DNA of 64,000 nucleotides from Coprococcus sp. (lineage in GTDB: Bacteria; Bacillota_A; Clostridia; Lachnospirales; Lachnospiraceae). The stretch spans positions 1-64,000 of the forward strand of contig JAGANU010000004.1 of the NCBI GenBank assembly GCA_017624085.1, in the 5' to 3' direction. A model generated the notes under the pieces. The model was not told where the DNA came from, searched no databases, and worked only from the letters and a program-made list of their open reading frames with translations. Both the position numbers and the translations under genes were made by a program. Below are positions 17,600-26,146 of the stretch, piece by piece; position 1 is the first letter of the stretch, and each line of letters opens with the position of its first letter.

Positions 17600-18509
17600 A
17601 ATCCAATTCCTCCACTCCGCCAGTTATTGAATATAAATATACTTTGTTCTCATTTACAGAGAATCCAAATAAATTACGAAACTTCATTTCCCTCTGACCT
17701 GTATACATATTGTATACAATGCAAATCGGCTCGCCGTCAGCAGTAACATCTATATCAAACAAATAGTTACCACAATAATAGGTATTGGCGGCATCTCCTA
17801 CCTTTAGGGTTATATTACCAACAACTGCTGTATCAGCCTTAAAATAGTAAATATCATTCCCAAAGCTGATTACTCTTTCACTCATCAATGAACTATCCAC
17901 CTGTCTTACGACATCAGTTTCACAGTTTACTGCATATAAGTCAAAACAATTATCATCTACATATACTGTATAAAACAGTTCTGAACCAGCTATCGCCCCA
18001 TCCATAACTATAGCTTCTGTAGGGAGCTGCAGCATTGTCATTCCTTTGTCAGGTGACCATACTGCAATCCCCCCTACCGCATCTTCGTTTTCTCCATTTT
18101 CAAAGGACATATACACCTTTTCATCTTTACCACTGTGATAATAGTCTAAAGGGAAATAGGCAATATCAGGATTTTCTTCTTCGTAACAAACTTTATATGC
18201 TTCATTATCCATACGCAGCAATGTAAAATTACCTTTAACACTATCTCCAATCGTATAGTACTCACCCAGTTTAAATGATGAATATGCTACAACACTATTA
18301 AAGGTATCTGAACTGTCCACATATCTGTTTACTGTTCCCTTGGAAGTATTTGCATAACCCATATTATCATTTAAAACATCATAAACCAACTCATGACCTT
18401 CTGGAATCGTATCTAGAAAGCTATATATCTTTTCTTCACTGGATGAATCACCGCAACCACTCAATATCAAAATAATAAAGCATACTCCTAATAATGTTAT
18501 CTTTTTCAT
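17586..18509 (-). CDS. Lipoprotein of unknown function in the export operon
   Basis: 307 residues with a signal peptide and lipobox ILSGC (lipidated Cys19), so anchored on the outer face of the membrane. The rest is a beta-rich sequence with recurring Tyr/Val/Asp strands such as KVYMSFENG, ELFYTVYVDD and DIYYFKAD, suggestive of a beta-propeller-like fold. No family is recognised. It lies between the secreted-protein gene and the ATPase, overlapping the latter by 14 bp. Possible roles are substrate binding, assembly or self-protection against the secreted protein. Confidence 0.72.
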   Translation of the reverse strand: MKKITLLGVCFIILILSGCGDSSSEEKIYSFLDTIPEGHELVYDVLNDNMGYANTSKGTVNRYVDSSDTFNSVVAYSSFKLGEYYTIGDSVKGNFTLLRMDNEAYKVCYEEENPDIAYFPLDYYHSGKDEKVYMSFENGENEDAVGGIAVWSPDKGMTMLQLPTEAIVMDGAIAGSELFYTVYVDDNCFDLYAVNCETDVVRQVDSSLMSERVISFGNDIYYFKADTAVVGNITLKVGDAANTYYCGNYLFDIDVTADGEPICIVYNMYTGQREMKFRNLFGFSVNENKVYLYSITGGVEELDCGTR

Positions 18510-18547
18510 ATAATGTATATCTCCCCATCCGAAATGTTTAAATCAAG

Positions 18548-19087
18548 TTATGCACATGCACTAATAAAATACACTCTTTTAGATCCAGAAAACTTAACCC
18601 GTGCCTGTACTACAATACACGCAGTATTGGTCTTATAATATTTTTTTGGTGTAACAACCAAATTTGAGGTAACAGATGTTTCCTGTTTACTACTTTGTTT
18701 ACTTATGGATACGCTCTGAGAACATGTATCAGAAACCGTCGTCCATGAAGATGATGAGCCAGCTGAAACTCCAGATTCACTCAAACCTAATGAAACACTA
18801 GCGGACGTTTTCACTGTAGCTTGTCCAGTAACTATCAACTTTAGTGTACCCTTTTTAGGCGAATTTGTCACCCATACCGAAGCTTTATAGTTCCATTCTT
18901 TTCCATTACTCATCTTATGCCCAAATGTATCAAATGCAGCATAAGCTGTCAACGTGCATTTTCTATTAATGTCTAAAGTCTTTGTTGTCTTTGTCTGCAT
19001 ATATGCACAGGCATTATTTTGACTAGAGACTAATCCTATACATATAATACAAACTGTCATAATAATTTTTTGATATAATTTTTTCAT
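18548..19087 (-). CDS. Secreted four-cysteine protein, unknown family (possible bacteriocin or signal)
   Basis: 179 residues from MKKLYQKIIM. A Sec signal peptide ends at ACA, residues 26-28. The mature part has four cysteines (44, 122, 157, 178), enough for two disulfides, with a Ser/Thr-rich middle (100-140) and predicted beta strands. The frame is open to 19171, but the start at 19087 has GGAGGA 7 nt upstream and makes the signal peptide N-terminal. It is the first gene of an operon with a lipoprotein, ATPase and FtsX permease, under a LytTR-type promoter. I do not recognise the family; a bacteriocin, toxin or secreted signal is inferred from context only. Confidence 0.7.
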   Translation of the reverse strand: MKKLYQKIIMTVCIICIGLVSSQNNACAYMQTKTTKTLDINRKCTLTAYAAFDTFGHKMSNGKEWNYKASVWVTNSPKKGTLKLIVTGQATVKTSASVSLGLSESGVSAGSSSSWTTVSDTCSQSVSISKQSSKQETSVTSNLVVTPKKYYKTNTACIVVQARVKFSGSKRVYFISACA

Positions 19088-19208
19088 AACTTTTCCTCCT
19101 AAACTATGTTTGTTTTTACCACTTTTTTTGAAAAATATTATTTGAATAATGGCATTAATATATTTATCCAACTTAAGAAAACCATATCATCCCCCCCTTT
19201 CAAGGTTC

Positions 19209-19278
19209 ATAATATGGTTCATCTTTTCTCCCATCAACAGCCACTGCATGAACGACATTTTTTCTTCATAAACGACAT
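19209..19278 (-). promoter_or_regulatory. LytTR-type direct repeat and promoter of the secreted-protein operon
   Basis: On the minus strand, two 12-bp direct repeats ATGTCGTTTATG (19278-19267) and ATGTCGTTCATG (19258-19247) lie 20 bp apart. They match the CGTTNATG core and two-turn spacing of AgrA/LytTR operators. Nine bp further downstream is -35 TTGATG (19237-19232), a 17-bp spacer and -10 TATTAT (19214-19209). This is the normal layout of a LytTR-activated promoter and gives a leader of about 115 nt to the secreted-protein gene. Confidence 0.68.
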
Positions 19279-19282
19279 AATG

Positions 19283-19291
19283 TGCTATAAT
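19283..19291 (+). promoter_or_regulatory. Extended -10 promoter for the GHKL kinase/LytTR regulator genes
   Basis: TGCTATAAT at 19283-19291 is an extended -10 (TGn-TATAAT) without a good -35; the LytTR repeats occupy the -35 position (19247-19278). This would allow autoregulation of the sensor genes by the same operator. Confidence 0.5.
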
Positions 19292-19373
19292 ATACACATG
19301 TTATTCTTGCAATATTGAAAAAAAGGAAGAAGAATTATAATATAATAAGACATGCATCAGGAGGCCAAATCAT

Positions 19374-20672
19374 ATGGAACAATTCATCGAAATAGCTATC
19401 GTAATACTTGAAACAATTAACTTTATCATTGTATACAGTTATGTATTTGGATTAAGCCTGACAAAGAAACCGATCAGATTTATTATTTACTTTTCGGGAA
19501 TTATCTCTATTTTTTTATTATTTATTGGACAGACAAAGAACAGCTCATACTCTATATTTTTTACGCTATACAGTGTTTTAGTTCCTATACTTTTGGCAGA
19601 GTCTGTTACTCTCAGGAATCTGATAAACTATATCGGAGTATTAATTGTTACAAGCCTTTTTTCAATGATATTTGTCTACGCATGCTGTATTGCAAAGAAT
19701 ACGACACATACCAGTTTTACCGGGGATAGAAACAATATTATTATTGATTTGATAATTCTCTTAGCAATATTGATTTGCATAAAGCTATTTAAGCTTTCTC
19801 CTTCCACCTCAGTAATCGCAAGTTACACAACCGGTCAATGCATTCTCCTTAATCTGGCACTGCTGTGTTGTTTCTTTTTTATTTCCTGTGTACAGGTAAT
19901 CGATTCCTATAATATTTTTGATACCAAGCTGATAAATATATACAGCCTGTCAATTTCGATATTCAGTTTTTCTTTTTTCATTATCATTGTCCTATTATCC
20001 AGATCTATCAAAGAAAAAAACATACACAAGCAGGCTGAAGAAATAGCGAGACTTAGAATAAACGAACAGGAAAAGAGATTTGAGCTCATCTCTCAGAACG
20101 ACACTGCCCTTCGAAGGTTTCGTCATGATATAAAGAGCCATCTTTCTGTCCTCCACCTTATGCTAAAGCAGCAATCCTATGATGAGGCGCTGAGCTATCT
20201 TGATAGTATAGGAACAAAATTCTCAGATGATACATACAACTCATATACGAATATTGTTGCTGTAGATGCAGTCATCGGTCATTTTCACAATCAGATGAAC
20301 CTACATAACATAGAATTTATATTTGAAAGAGATATGATAACACATACTCCTGACATTGATGTTTTCGATTTATGCACTGTTTTTGATAATATTTTGTCAA
20401 ATGCAGTAGAGGCATGCAGCAACACGGAAATAGAAAAACCTTTTATCAAGCTCTCAATAAACACAAAAAACAATCACTGGATAATAAGCGAAACAAACTC
20501 TGTCAATCACGATGTGCAATGTGATTTAGATGGAATACCTATTTCAACAAAACATGATGAATTATCTCACGGTTTTGGAATAAAAAATATAATCGATACT
20601 GTGGCAAAGTACAGTGGCGAGTTCGTATTTTCCCATTCCGAAACAGAATTCAATGTACAGGTAGTTTTTTGA
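19374..20672 (+). CDS. GHKL-family sensor histidine kinase (AgrC/ComD-like)
   Basis: 432 residues. Six or seven membrane helices fill residues 1-210 with almost no extracellular loops, as in AgrC/ComD/BlpH peptide receptors. A coiled linker (about 212-245) leads to the phospho-acceptor His251 in LRRFRHDIKSHLSVL. The HATPase domain has DNILSNAVEAC (Asn343) and HGFGIKNI. AGGAGG precedes the ATG. The LytTR regulator gene follows after 24 bp. Paired with a divergent secreted protein, it probably senses a peptide, but no AgrD/AgrB-like gene is seen nearby. Confidence 0.9.
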   Translation: MEQFIEIAIVILETINFIIVYSYVFGLSLTKKPIRFIIYFSGIISIFLLFIGQTKNSSYSIFFTLYSVLVPILLAESVTLRNLINYIGVLIVTSLFSMIFVYACCIAKNTTHTSFTGDRNNIIIDLIILLAILICIKLFKLSPSTSVIASYTTGQCILLNLALLCCFFFISCVQVIDSYNIFDTKLINIYSLSISIFSFSFFIIIVLLSRSIKEKNIHKQAEEIARLRINEQEKRFELISQNDTALRRFRHDIKSHLSVLHLMLKQQSYDEALSYLDSIGTKFSDDTYNSYTNIVAVDAVIGHFHNQMNLHNIEFIFERDMITHTPDIDVFDLCTVFDNILSNAVEACSNTEIEKPFIKLSINTKNNHWIISETNSVNHDVQCDLDGIPISTKHDELSHGFGIKNIIDTVAKYSGEFVFSHSETEFNVQVVF

Positions 20673-20696
20673 TAGATATAAGGAAGCGGATTACTT

Positions 20697-21407
20697 ATGA
20701 TATATATTGGGATATGTGATGATGAAGAAATATATAGGCAAAATATACATATGCATTGCTGTAATTATTTTAATCAAAAAGGAATTAACTGTAGTTTTGT
20801 ATTTTTTGCCTCATCAAACGAGGTACTGTCATATACTGAAAACGAGCTCTCAGTACTATTATTAGATATTGAAATGAAGGAGAATATAAACGGCATACAC
20901 ATTATGCAGATGGTTCAGAAGAATAGTAATATAAGAACCATTATTTTTGTATCCAGTTACACTGAGTATGTATTTGATTCCTTTAGTCCAAAAACAATAG
21001 GTTTCTGTCCAAAACCAATAGAGACGGCACGATTAAACAGATTACTGTCTCAGGCTTTGGTTCATGCAGGAAAGAAGCCTATCGTATTCTCAAGCTCACC
21101 TGATGATGTGTTTTATGAGGATGATATATTATACATTCGAGCTGAAGGTCATTATATACACGTATATACCTTAAATGATACTCATTTATATGTTCTCGAT
21201 ATTAAGCAGGCTGAAGAACTGTTAACTGACACCAATCTGGTGCGAATTCACAAGTCTTATATTGCAAATCTGGCATATATAAAAGACATAAACAGCACTG
21301 AGATTACACTTATTACACCAGATGGAATAAAAAAGCAGCTAAACCTCAGCCGTCTATACAGCAAAAAGGTTCGAGCTGCTTATATGGAGTATATAAAATT
21401 ACGATAA
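20697..21407 (+). CDS. LytTR-family response regulator
   Basis: 236 residues. Receiver domain with CDDEE (8-12), phospho-acceptor Asp57 in VLLLDIEM, and a PKP motif in place of the usual KP. The C-terminal LytTR DNA-binding domain (about 130-236) includes ILYIRAEGHYIHVYT and LVRIHKSYIANLAYI. LytTR proteins bind tandem 9-bp repeats about 21 bp apart; such a repeat lies at 19247-19278 in front of the divergent operon. It shares a transcript with the kinase. Confidence 0.92.
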   Translation: MIYIGICDDEEIYRQNIHMHCCNYFNQKGINCSFVFFASSNEVLSYTENELSVLLLDIEMKENINGIHIMQMVQKNSNIRTIIFVSSYTEYVFDSFSPKTIGFCPKPIETARLNRLLSQALVHAGKKPIVFSSSPDDVFYEDDILYIRAEGHYIHVYTLNDTHLYVLDIKQAEELLTDTNLVRIHKSYIANLAYIKDINSTEITLITPDGIKKQLNLSRLYSKKVRAAYMEYIKLR

Positions 21408-21456
21408 ATCTATATCCTATTAACTAATGCTATAAGCCAGACTGTTTTCAAGCCCC

Positions 21457-21843
21457 TCATATATTATATCCCGGCACCATAAGCTTGATGATGTACTGCG
21501 CAAGCTCCACAACCAGCCACACATACACGTAAGCAACGTGGAAGCTCATTGCCCATGTTCTGCCCTTTGATATAAGCTTAATCGTCTGGGTTATGAGGTA
21601 AACTGCACACATAACAACCAATAAAACAAGTGCCGCATGGTAATACAGAGCCTTTAGAATATGTCCATGCAGCAATTCAAGCATAGCTCTTGTGCTCCCG
21701 CATCCGGGACATATAATACCTGTCACTTTTCTGAACGGACAGCCTGTAAGCCAGTCAGAAAAGGAAAGTGTCTTCACAAGATACATGTATACGCCGACTC
21801 CCAAAAGCACTGTTACAAGCACGATAAGCTCGGCTATATACAC
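21457..21843 (-). CDS. DUF2752 membrane protein
   Basis: Small membrane protein of unknown role with the family signature CPFRKVTGIICPGCGSTRA and three to four hydrophobic segments. An ATG at 21921 would overlap the hydrolase gene by 61 bp. The GTG at 21843 is preferred because TAAGGA lies 7 nt upstream and the gap to the preceding stop is then 17 bp, giving 128 residues. Cotranscribed with the hydrolase. Confidence 0.75.
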   Translation of the reverse strand: MYIAELIVLVTVLLGVGVYMYLVKTLSFSDWLTGCPFRKVTGIICPGCGSTRAMLELLHGHILKALYYHAALVLLVVMCAVYLITQTIKLISKGRTWAMSFHVAYVYVWLVVELAQYIIKLMVPGYNI

Positions 21844-21860
21844 ACCGCCATCCTTAGGTC

Positions 21861-22394
21861 CTAGAATTTCAAATACTCTATGTATTTTTCTGCTATGTCC
21901 TTCAGTGTTTCCATGTTCCATAGGATATCTCCAGTTTCAATCGAATGATTTCCACCCTCATATGTGTAGAGCGGAATGTTCTTTTCCTTACATGCATCAA
22001 TCAATTTGCAAGTATCCGCAAGGGGATCTGCTGTTCCGTGAAAGGCAATACATGAAGTGTTTGCATACTTTATGGTGCTAAGCAGCGGAGTAAAATATAT
22101 ATTTCTTGCGTCAATACTATACTGACGGGTATACTTCGCAGCGATCACCGTTCCTATACTCTTTGAAATGAATACGATATCCTCCGGCTTATCAAAATCC
22201 ACATTCTTGAGCTGCTGCTCTGCCACATCATATCCTGCAATAAATGCATTATCCAGCCCCTTAGGAAGCTTGCCATAATGAACCTCAACTATATCATAGC
22301 CATGCTCTGCCATATATTTTTTCCCATAATAGAGAAGAGGCTTATCACTGTGATAACCAATTCCGGGAAAAACAACACACAATTTCTTACTCAT
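21861..22394 (-). CDS. Alpha/beta hydrolase-like protein
   Basis: 177 residues of a compact alpha/beta-hydrolase fold: VVFPGIGY near the N-terminus (oxyanion strand), nucleophile elbow SKSIGT, acid in HGTADPL and histidine in GGNHSIE. It resembles small carboxylesterase/dienelactone-hydrolase-like proteins; substrate unknown. It lies 27 bp downstream of queA on the same strand and may be cotranscribed. Confidence 0.75.
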   Translation of the reverse strand: MSKKLCVVFPGIGYHSDKPLLYYGKKYMAEHGYDIVEVHYGKLPKGLDNAFIAGYDVAEQQLKNVDFDKPEDIVFISKSIGTVIAAKYTRQYSIDARNIYFTPLLSTIKYANTSCIAFHGTADPLADTCKLIDACKEKNIPLYTYEGGNHSIETGDILWNMETLKDIAEKYIEYLKF

Positions 22395-22421
22395 ACTAAT
22401 CTCCTTGTATTCATTATGTTT

Positions 22422-23489
22422 CTACAGGATCATCATGGCATCGCCAAATGAAAAAAATCTGTAGCGCTCATCAACAGCAACCTTGTAAGCCTTTAGTATA
22501 TGCTCCCTGTCATAAAGGGCTGACACAAGCATAAGAAGTGTTGACTCCGGAAGATGGAAGTTTGTAATAAGACCGTCAATAACCTTGAACTCATATCCCG
22601 GGTATATAAATATATCTGTCCATTTGCTTCCGGCCTTCACTGTGCCGTCTGCCTCCGACATGGACTCCAGTGTTCTTGTGCTTGTAGTTCCAACGGAGAT
22701 AACGCGTCCTCCTGCTGCCTTTGTCTCATTTATCAGTCTGGCCGCCGCCTCATCTACTATGCAAAGCTCTGAATGCATATGATGATCAAGAATATTTTCC
22801 TCCTTAACCGGTCTGAAGGTTCCCAGGCCAACGTGAAGTGTAACGTGAGCTATATTTACGCCCTTCTCCTTTATCTGTTCAAGAAGCTCTGTTGTGAAGT
22901 GAAGACCTGCCGTAGGCGCAGCAGCTGAGCCCTCGTGCTTTGCATACACAGTCTGGTAGCGATTCTTATCCTCAAGCTTGTGTGTGATATAAGGAGGAAG
23001 CGGCATCTGTCCCAGCTCATCAAGAATCTCCTCGAAAATTCCTTCAAACTCAAACCTTATTAGTCTGTTGCCCTCTTCTACGATATCCACAACCTCGCCC
23101 ACAAGCTTTCCCTTTATTAGACCGGTCTCCGGATCCGGTTCATTTGACTCTGCACCAAATACAATGCGGGCTCCCACCCGGCACTTCTTACCCGGCTTAA
23201 CCAGAGTCTCCCATGTTGAATCATCCTTTCTCTTTAAGAGAAGGACCTCTATGGATGCACCTGTATCCTCCTTAACGCCCATAAGTCTTGCCGGAATAAC
23301 CTTCGTATCATTTATTACGAGGCAGTCGCCCGGGTTTAAGTAATCTATCACATCATAAAAATGCTTATGTTCAATTGTATTTTTCTGTCTCTCCAGCACC
23401 ATAAGGCGGGAGTCGCTTCTTTTTTGAAGCGGGTCCTGCGCTATTAGCTCCTGTGGAAGATCATAATAAAAATCAGATAATTTCATCAT
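22422..23489 (-). CDS. queA: tRNA preQ1(34) S-adenosylmethionine ribosyltransferase-isomerase
   Basis: Transfers and isomerises the ribosyl moiety of SAM onto preQ1 in the tRNA wobble position to make epoxyqueuosine. The 355-residue length is typical; conserved [39 protein letters not shown] and TTSTRTLES are present. The start is either of two consecutive ATGs (MMKLSDF). The rest of the queuosine pathway (queD, queE, queC) lies in a separate operon at 54866-57254. Confidence 0.96.
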   Translation of the reverse strand: MMKLSDFYYDLPQELIAQDPLQKRSDSRLMVLERQKNTIEHKHFYDVIDYLNPGDCLVINDTKVIPARLMGVKEDTGASIEVLLLKRKDDSTWETLVKPGKKCRVGARIVFGAESNEPDPETGLIKGKLVGEVVDIVEEGNRLIRFEFEGIFEEILDELGQMPLPPYITHKLEDKNRYQTVYAKHEGSAAAPTAGLHFTTELLEQIKEKGVNIAHVTLHVGLGTFRPVKEENILDHHMHSELCIVDEAAARLINETKAAGGRVISVGTTSTRTLESMSEADGTVKAGSKWTDIFIYPGYEFKVIDGLITNFHLPESTLLMLVSALYDREHILKAYKVAVDERYRFFSFGDAMMIL

Positions 23490-23522
23490 GTAATTTTATT
23501 CCTCACATTTTTTCATAAAAAT

Positions 23523-23565
23523 AACTGCTTGACAACACCAGTATATTCGATGCTGTCAAACAGTT
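23523..23565 (-). terminator. Terminator after pheT
   Basis: Minus-strand stem AACTGTTTGACA / TGTCAAGCAGTT with one mismatch, followed by ATTTTTAT, between pheT and queA. Confidence 0.7.
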
Positions 23566-23649
23566 ACATATTATACTACAATCCATGGGATTTCAAGGAT
23601 TCTGTTCATTACAGTTAATTGGAGAAGCTCCTAAAGTCGCATAACTAAA

Positions 23650-26079
23650 TTAAGCCCTTATCTCCACACCAAGCTTGCCAAGCTCCTTAAGAATCTTAGC
23701 AATGATGTTGTCAACCTCTGCTGTCTCAAGAGTTCTGTCCTTTGCTCTGAAGGTCATTGTGTAGGCAACGGACTTCTTTCCTTCTGCAATCTGCTCACCC
23801 TCGTATACATCGAAGAGTCTATAGCTCTCGAGAAGCTTGCCGCCGCACTTTCTAATTACCGCTTCAATCTGTCCCACGAAGATGCTCTTATCTGCCACAA
23901 GGCTTAAGTCTCTCGTACTACCCGGGAACTTTGCAATTCCCTCGTACTTAATGTCGAAGCTTGAAAGCATAACCAGTGTTGGCATATCAATAACTGCCAC
24001 ATACACTTCACCCTTGAGATTATAGTTGTCACATACCTCAGGATGTACCTGTCCGATATATCCAATTTCAAGCTTGCCCTTCATAAGCTTTGCCTGACGT
24101 CCCGGATGAAGGAAGGTAAGCTCTGACTCCGGAACATATGTTACCTGACCCTTAAGTCCGACCTTGTCTGTCAGTTCCTCAAGAACACCCTTTAAGTCAA
24201 AGAAATCGCCCTGTCCGTACATACCGATTGTAAGCTTCATTCTCTCCTCCGGAAGCTCCGTAAGCGGAAGTGCCTTTGGAAGATATACATTTCCAAATTC
24301 ATACAGTCTTGCAACCTTATTCTTTCTATTGAAGTTCGTTGACAGTGATGTGAGGATACCATTTAATGAAACAGTTCTCATAATACTGAAATCCTCACCA
24401 AGTGGATTCGATATCTGTACCGTGTTTCTATACTCAGAATTCTCAGGAATAAGCAGCTTGTCAAACACCTTTGGACTCTCAAATGAATAGCACATGCCTC
24501 CGGAGAAGCCATTTCCCTCAAGAATATCTCTTGCTATCTGATTAATCATCTGGTTATAAGGTCTCTTTCCTACTGTTGCCTCACCTCTAGGAAGTGATAC
24601 AGGAATGTTGTCATATCCGAAGAATCTTGCAACCTCCTCAGCAAGGTCTGCCATACAGCCAAGATCCTGTCTGAAGCTTGGGATCTCCAGCATATTTGTA
24701 TCAGCATCATAGTTAATACCAAGTCTTCCAAAATAGTAAAGCATCTTTTCCGGCTCTACGTCAGTTCCAAGAAGTGCATTCATCTTGTCCGGCTCAAATG
24801 GAAGCTTCTTGTTTACAACAGGGTTTGGATATACATCTACAGCACCGCCGACAACCTCTCCTGCGCCCATCTCTTCAATAAGTTGACAAGCTCTGTCCAT
24901 GGCCTCCATTGCAAGATTTGGATCCAGTCCCTTTGTGAACTTAAATGCTGCATCTGTTGCAAGACCAATTCTTCTTGATGAAAGTCTTATATTTGTTCCA
25001 TCAAAGCAGGCAGCCTCGAAGAGAAGTGTATCTATACTGTCTGTAACCATAGAGTTCTCACCACCCATGATTCCTGCAATACCTATCTCCTTCTCACCAT
25101 CACAGATCATGAGAACATCGTGGTCAAGCTGTCTTTCCTGTCCGTCAAGAGTAACAAATGTGTCCCCATCCTTTGCGCGGCGAACTACTATCTTGTTTCC
25201 TGCTATTGTACTAAGGTCGTAGGCGTGCATTGGCTGGCCATACTCTTCCATAACATAGTTTGTAATATCAACCAGATTATTGATTGAACGGATTCCCTGA
25301 GCTGCAAGCCTCTGCTGCATCCACTTTGGAGATGGTCCAATCTTAAGGTTCTTTACAACCCTTGCTGTGTATCTCGGACACAGATCAGTATCCTGCACCT
25401 CAACGGTAATATAATCATTGACATCCTCGTCATTTCCTGTCTTTGTAACTACAGGTGGATAGAAAGGCTTATCAAATGTTGCTGCAACCTCCCTGGCCAT
25501 TCCAATCATCGAAAAGCAGTCTACCCTGTTTGAAGTGATTTCGTACTCGACAACAACATCGTCAAGACCAAGAGCCTTAACTGCATCGTCACCCGGCTTA
25601 ACATCTGCTGTCTCCGGAAATACGTACACTCCATCCTCCGGAGCCTCCGGGTAAAAGTCTCTTGATGAGCCAAGCTCCTCTATACCACACATCATACCAT
25701 TTGACTCTACTCCACGAAGCTTACCCTTTTTAATCTTGATGCCATCAGGATATTCATTGTTATCCCCGTGTGCTGCTGCAACCTTTCCTCCATCAAGAAC
25801 TACCGGAATAACATCTCCTGCCTTTACATTTTTTGCACCGGTTACAATCTGTACCGGCTCTTCCTTTCCTATATCAACCTGGCATACAACAAGCTTGTCT
25901 GCATCAGGATGCTTATCCATTGTTAGTATCTTTCCTACAACTATATTACTAAGATTCTTATCCTTCTGTTCGTAGCTCTCCACATGTGATCCTGAGAGGG
26001 TCATGGCATCTACAAACTCCTTGACATCGCAGTCAAGGTCAGGTACGTATGCCTTTATCCATGAAATTGGTGTATTCAT
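23650..26079 (-). CDS. pheT: Phenylalanyl-tRNA synthetase beta subunit
   Basis: 809 residues, full length for the bacterial large subunit, which with PheS forms the alpha2-beta2 enzyme charging tRNA-Phe. Domains in order: N-terminal tRNA-binding (EMAP/OB) domain (about 40-150, NIVVGKILTMDKHPDADKL), B3/B4 editing domain (about 215-390), B5, the catalytic-like core, and the C-terminal FDX-ACB anticodon-binding domain (FPGSTRDLSLV onward). AAAGGAG precedes the ATG. pheS is 67 bp upstream in the same operon under T-box control. Confidence 0.97.
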   Translation of the reverse strand: MNTPISWIKAYVPDLDCDVKEFVDAMTLSGSHVESYEQKDKNLSNIVVGKILTMDKHPDADKLVVCQVDIGKEEPVQIVTGAKNVKAGDVIPVVLDGGKVAAAHGDNNEYPDGIKIKKGKLRGVESNGMMCGIEELGSSRDFYPEAPEDGVYVFPETADVKPGDDAVKALGLDDVVVEYEITSNRVDCFSMIGMAREVAATFDKPFYPPVVTKTGNDEDVNDYITVEVQDTDLCPRYTARVVKNLKIGPSPKWMQQRLAAQGIRSINNLVDITNYVMEEYGQPMHAYDLSTIAGNKIVVRRAKDGDTFVTLDGQERQLDHDVLMICDGEKEIGIAGIMGGENSMVTDSIDTLLFEAACFDGTNIRLSSRRIGLATDAAFKFTKGLDPNLAMEAMDRACQLIEEMGAGEVVGGAVDVYPNPVVNKKLPFEPDKMNALLGTDVEPEKMLYYFGRLGINYDADTNMLEIPSFRQDLGCMADLAEEVARFFGYDNIPVSLPRGEATVGKRPYNQMINQIARDILEGNGFSGGMCYSFESPKVFDKLLIPENSEYRNTVQISNPLGEDFSIMRTVSLNGILTSLSTNFNRKNKVARLYEFGNVYLPKALPLTELPEERMKLTIGMYGQGDFFDLKGVLEELTDKVGLKGQVTYVPESELTFLHPGRQAKLMKGKLEIGYIGQVHPEVCDNYNLKGEVYVAVIDMPTLVMLSSFDIKYEGIAKFPGSTRDLSLVADKSIFVGQIEAVIRKCGGKLLESYRLFDVYEGEQIAEGKKSVAYTMTFRAKDRTLETAEVDNIIAKILKELGKLGVEIRA

Positions 26080-26146
26080 CTTCTATTCTCCTTTATATAC
26101 CAAACAAATTTTATGTTTTCCTTTTTATTTTCCTGTTAAGCCTATG

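Noticed and set aside
21844..21921. ATG start at 21921 for the DUF2752 protein
   Set aside because: It would overlap the hydrolase gene by 61 bp without an RBS; the GTG at 21843 has TAAGGA at good spacing.
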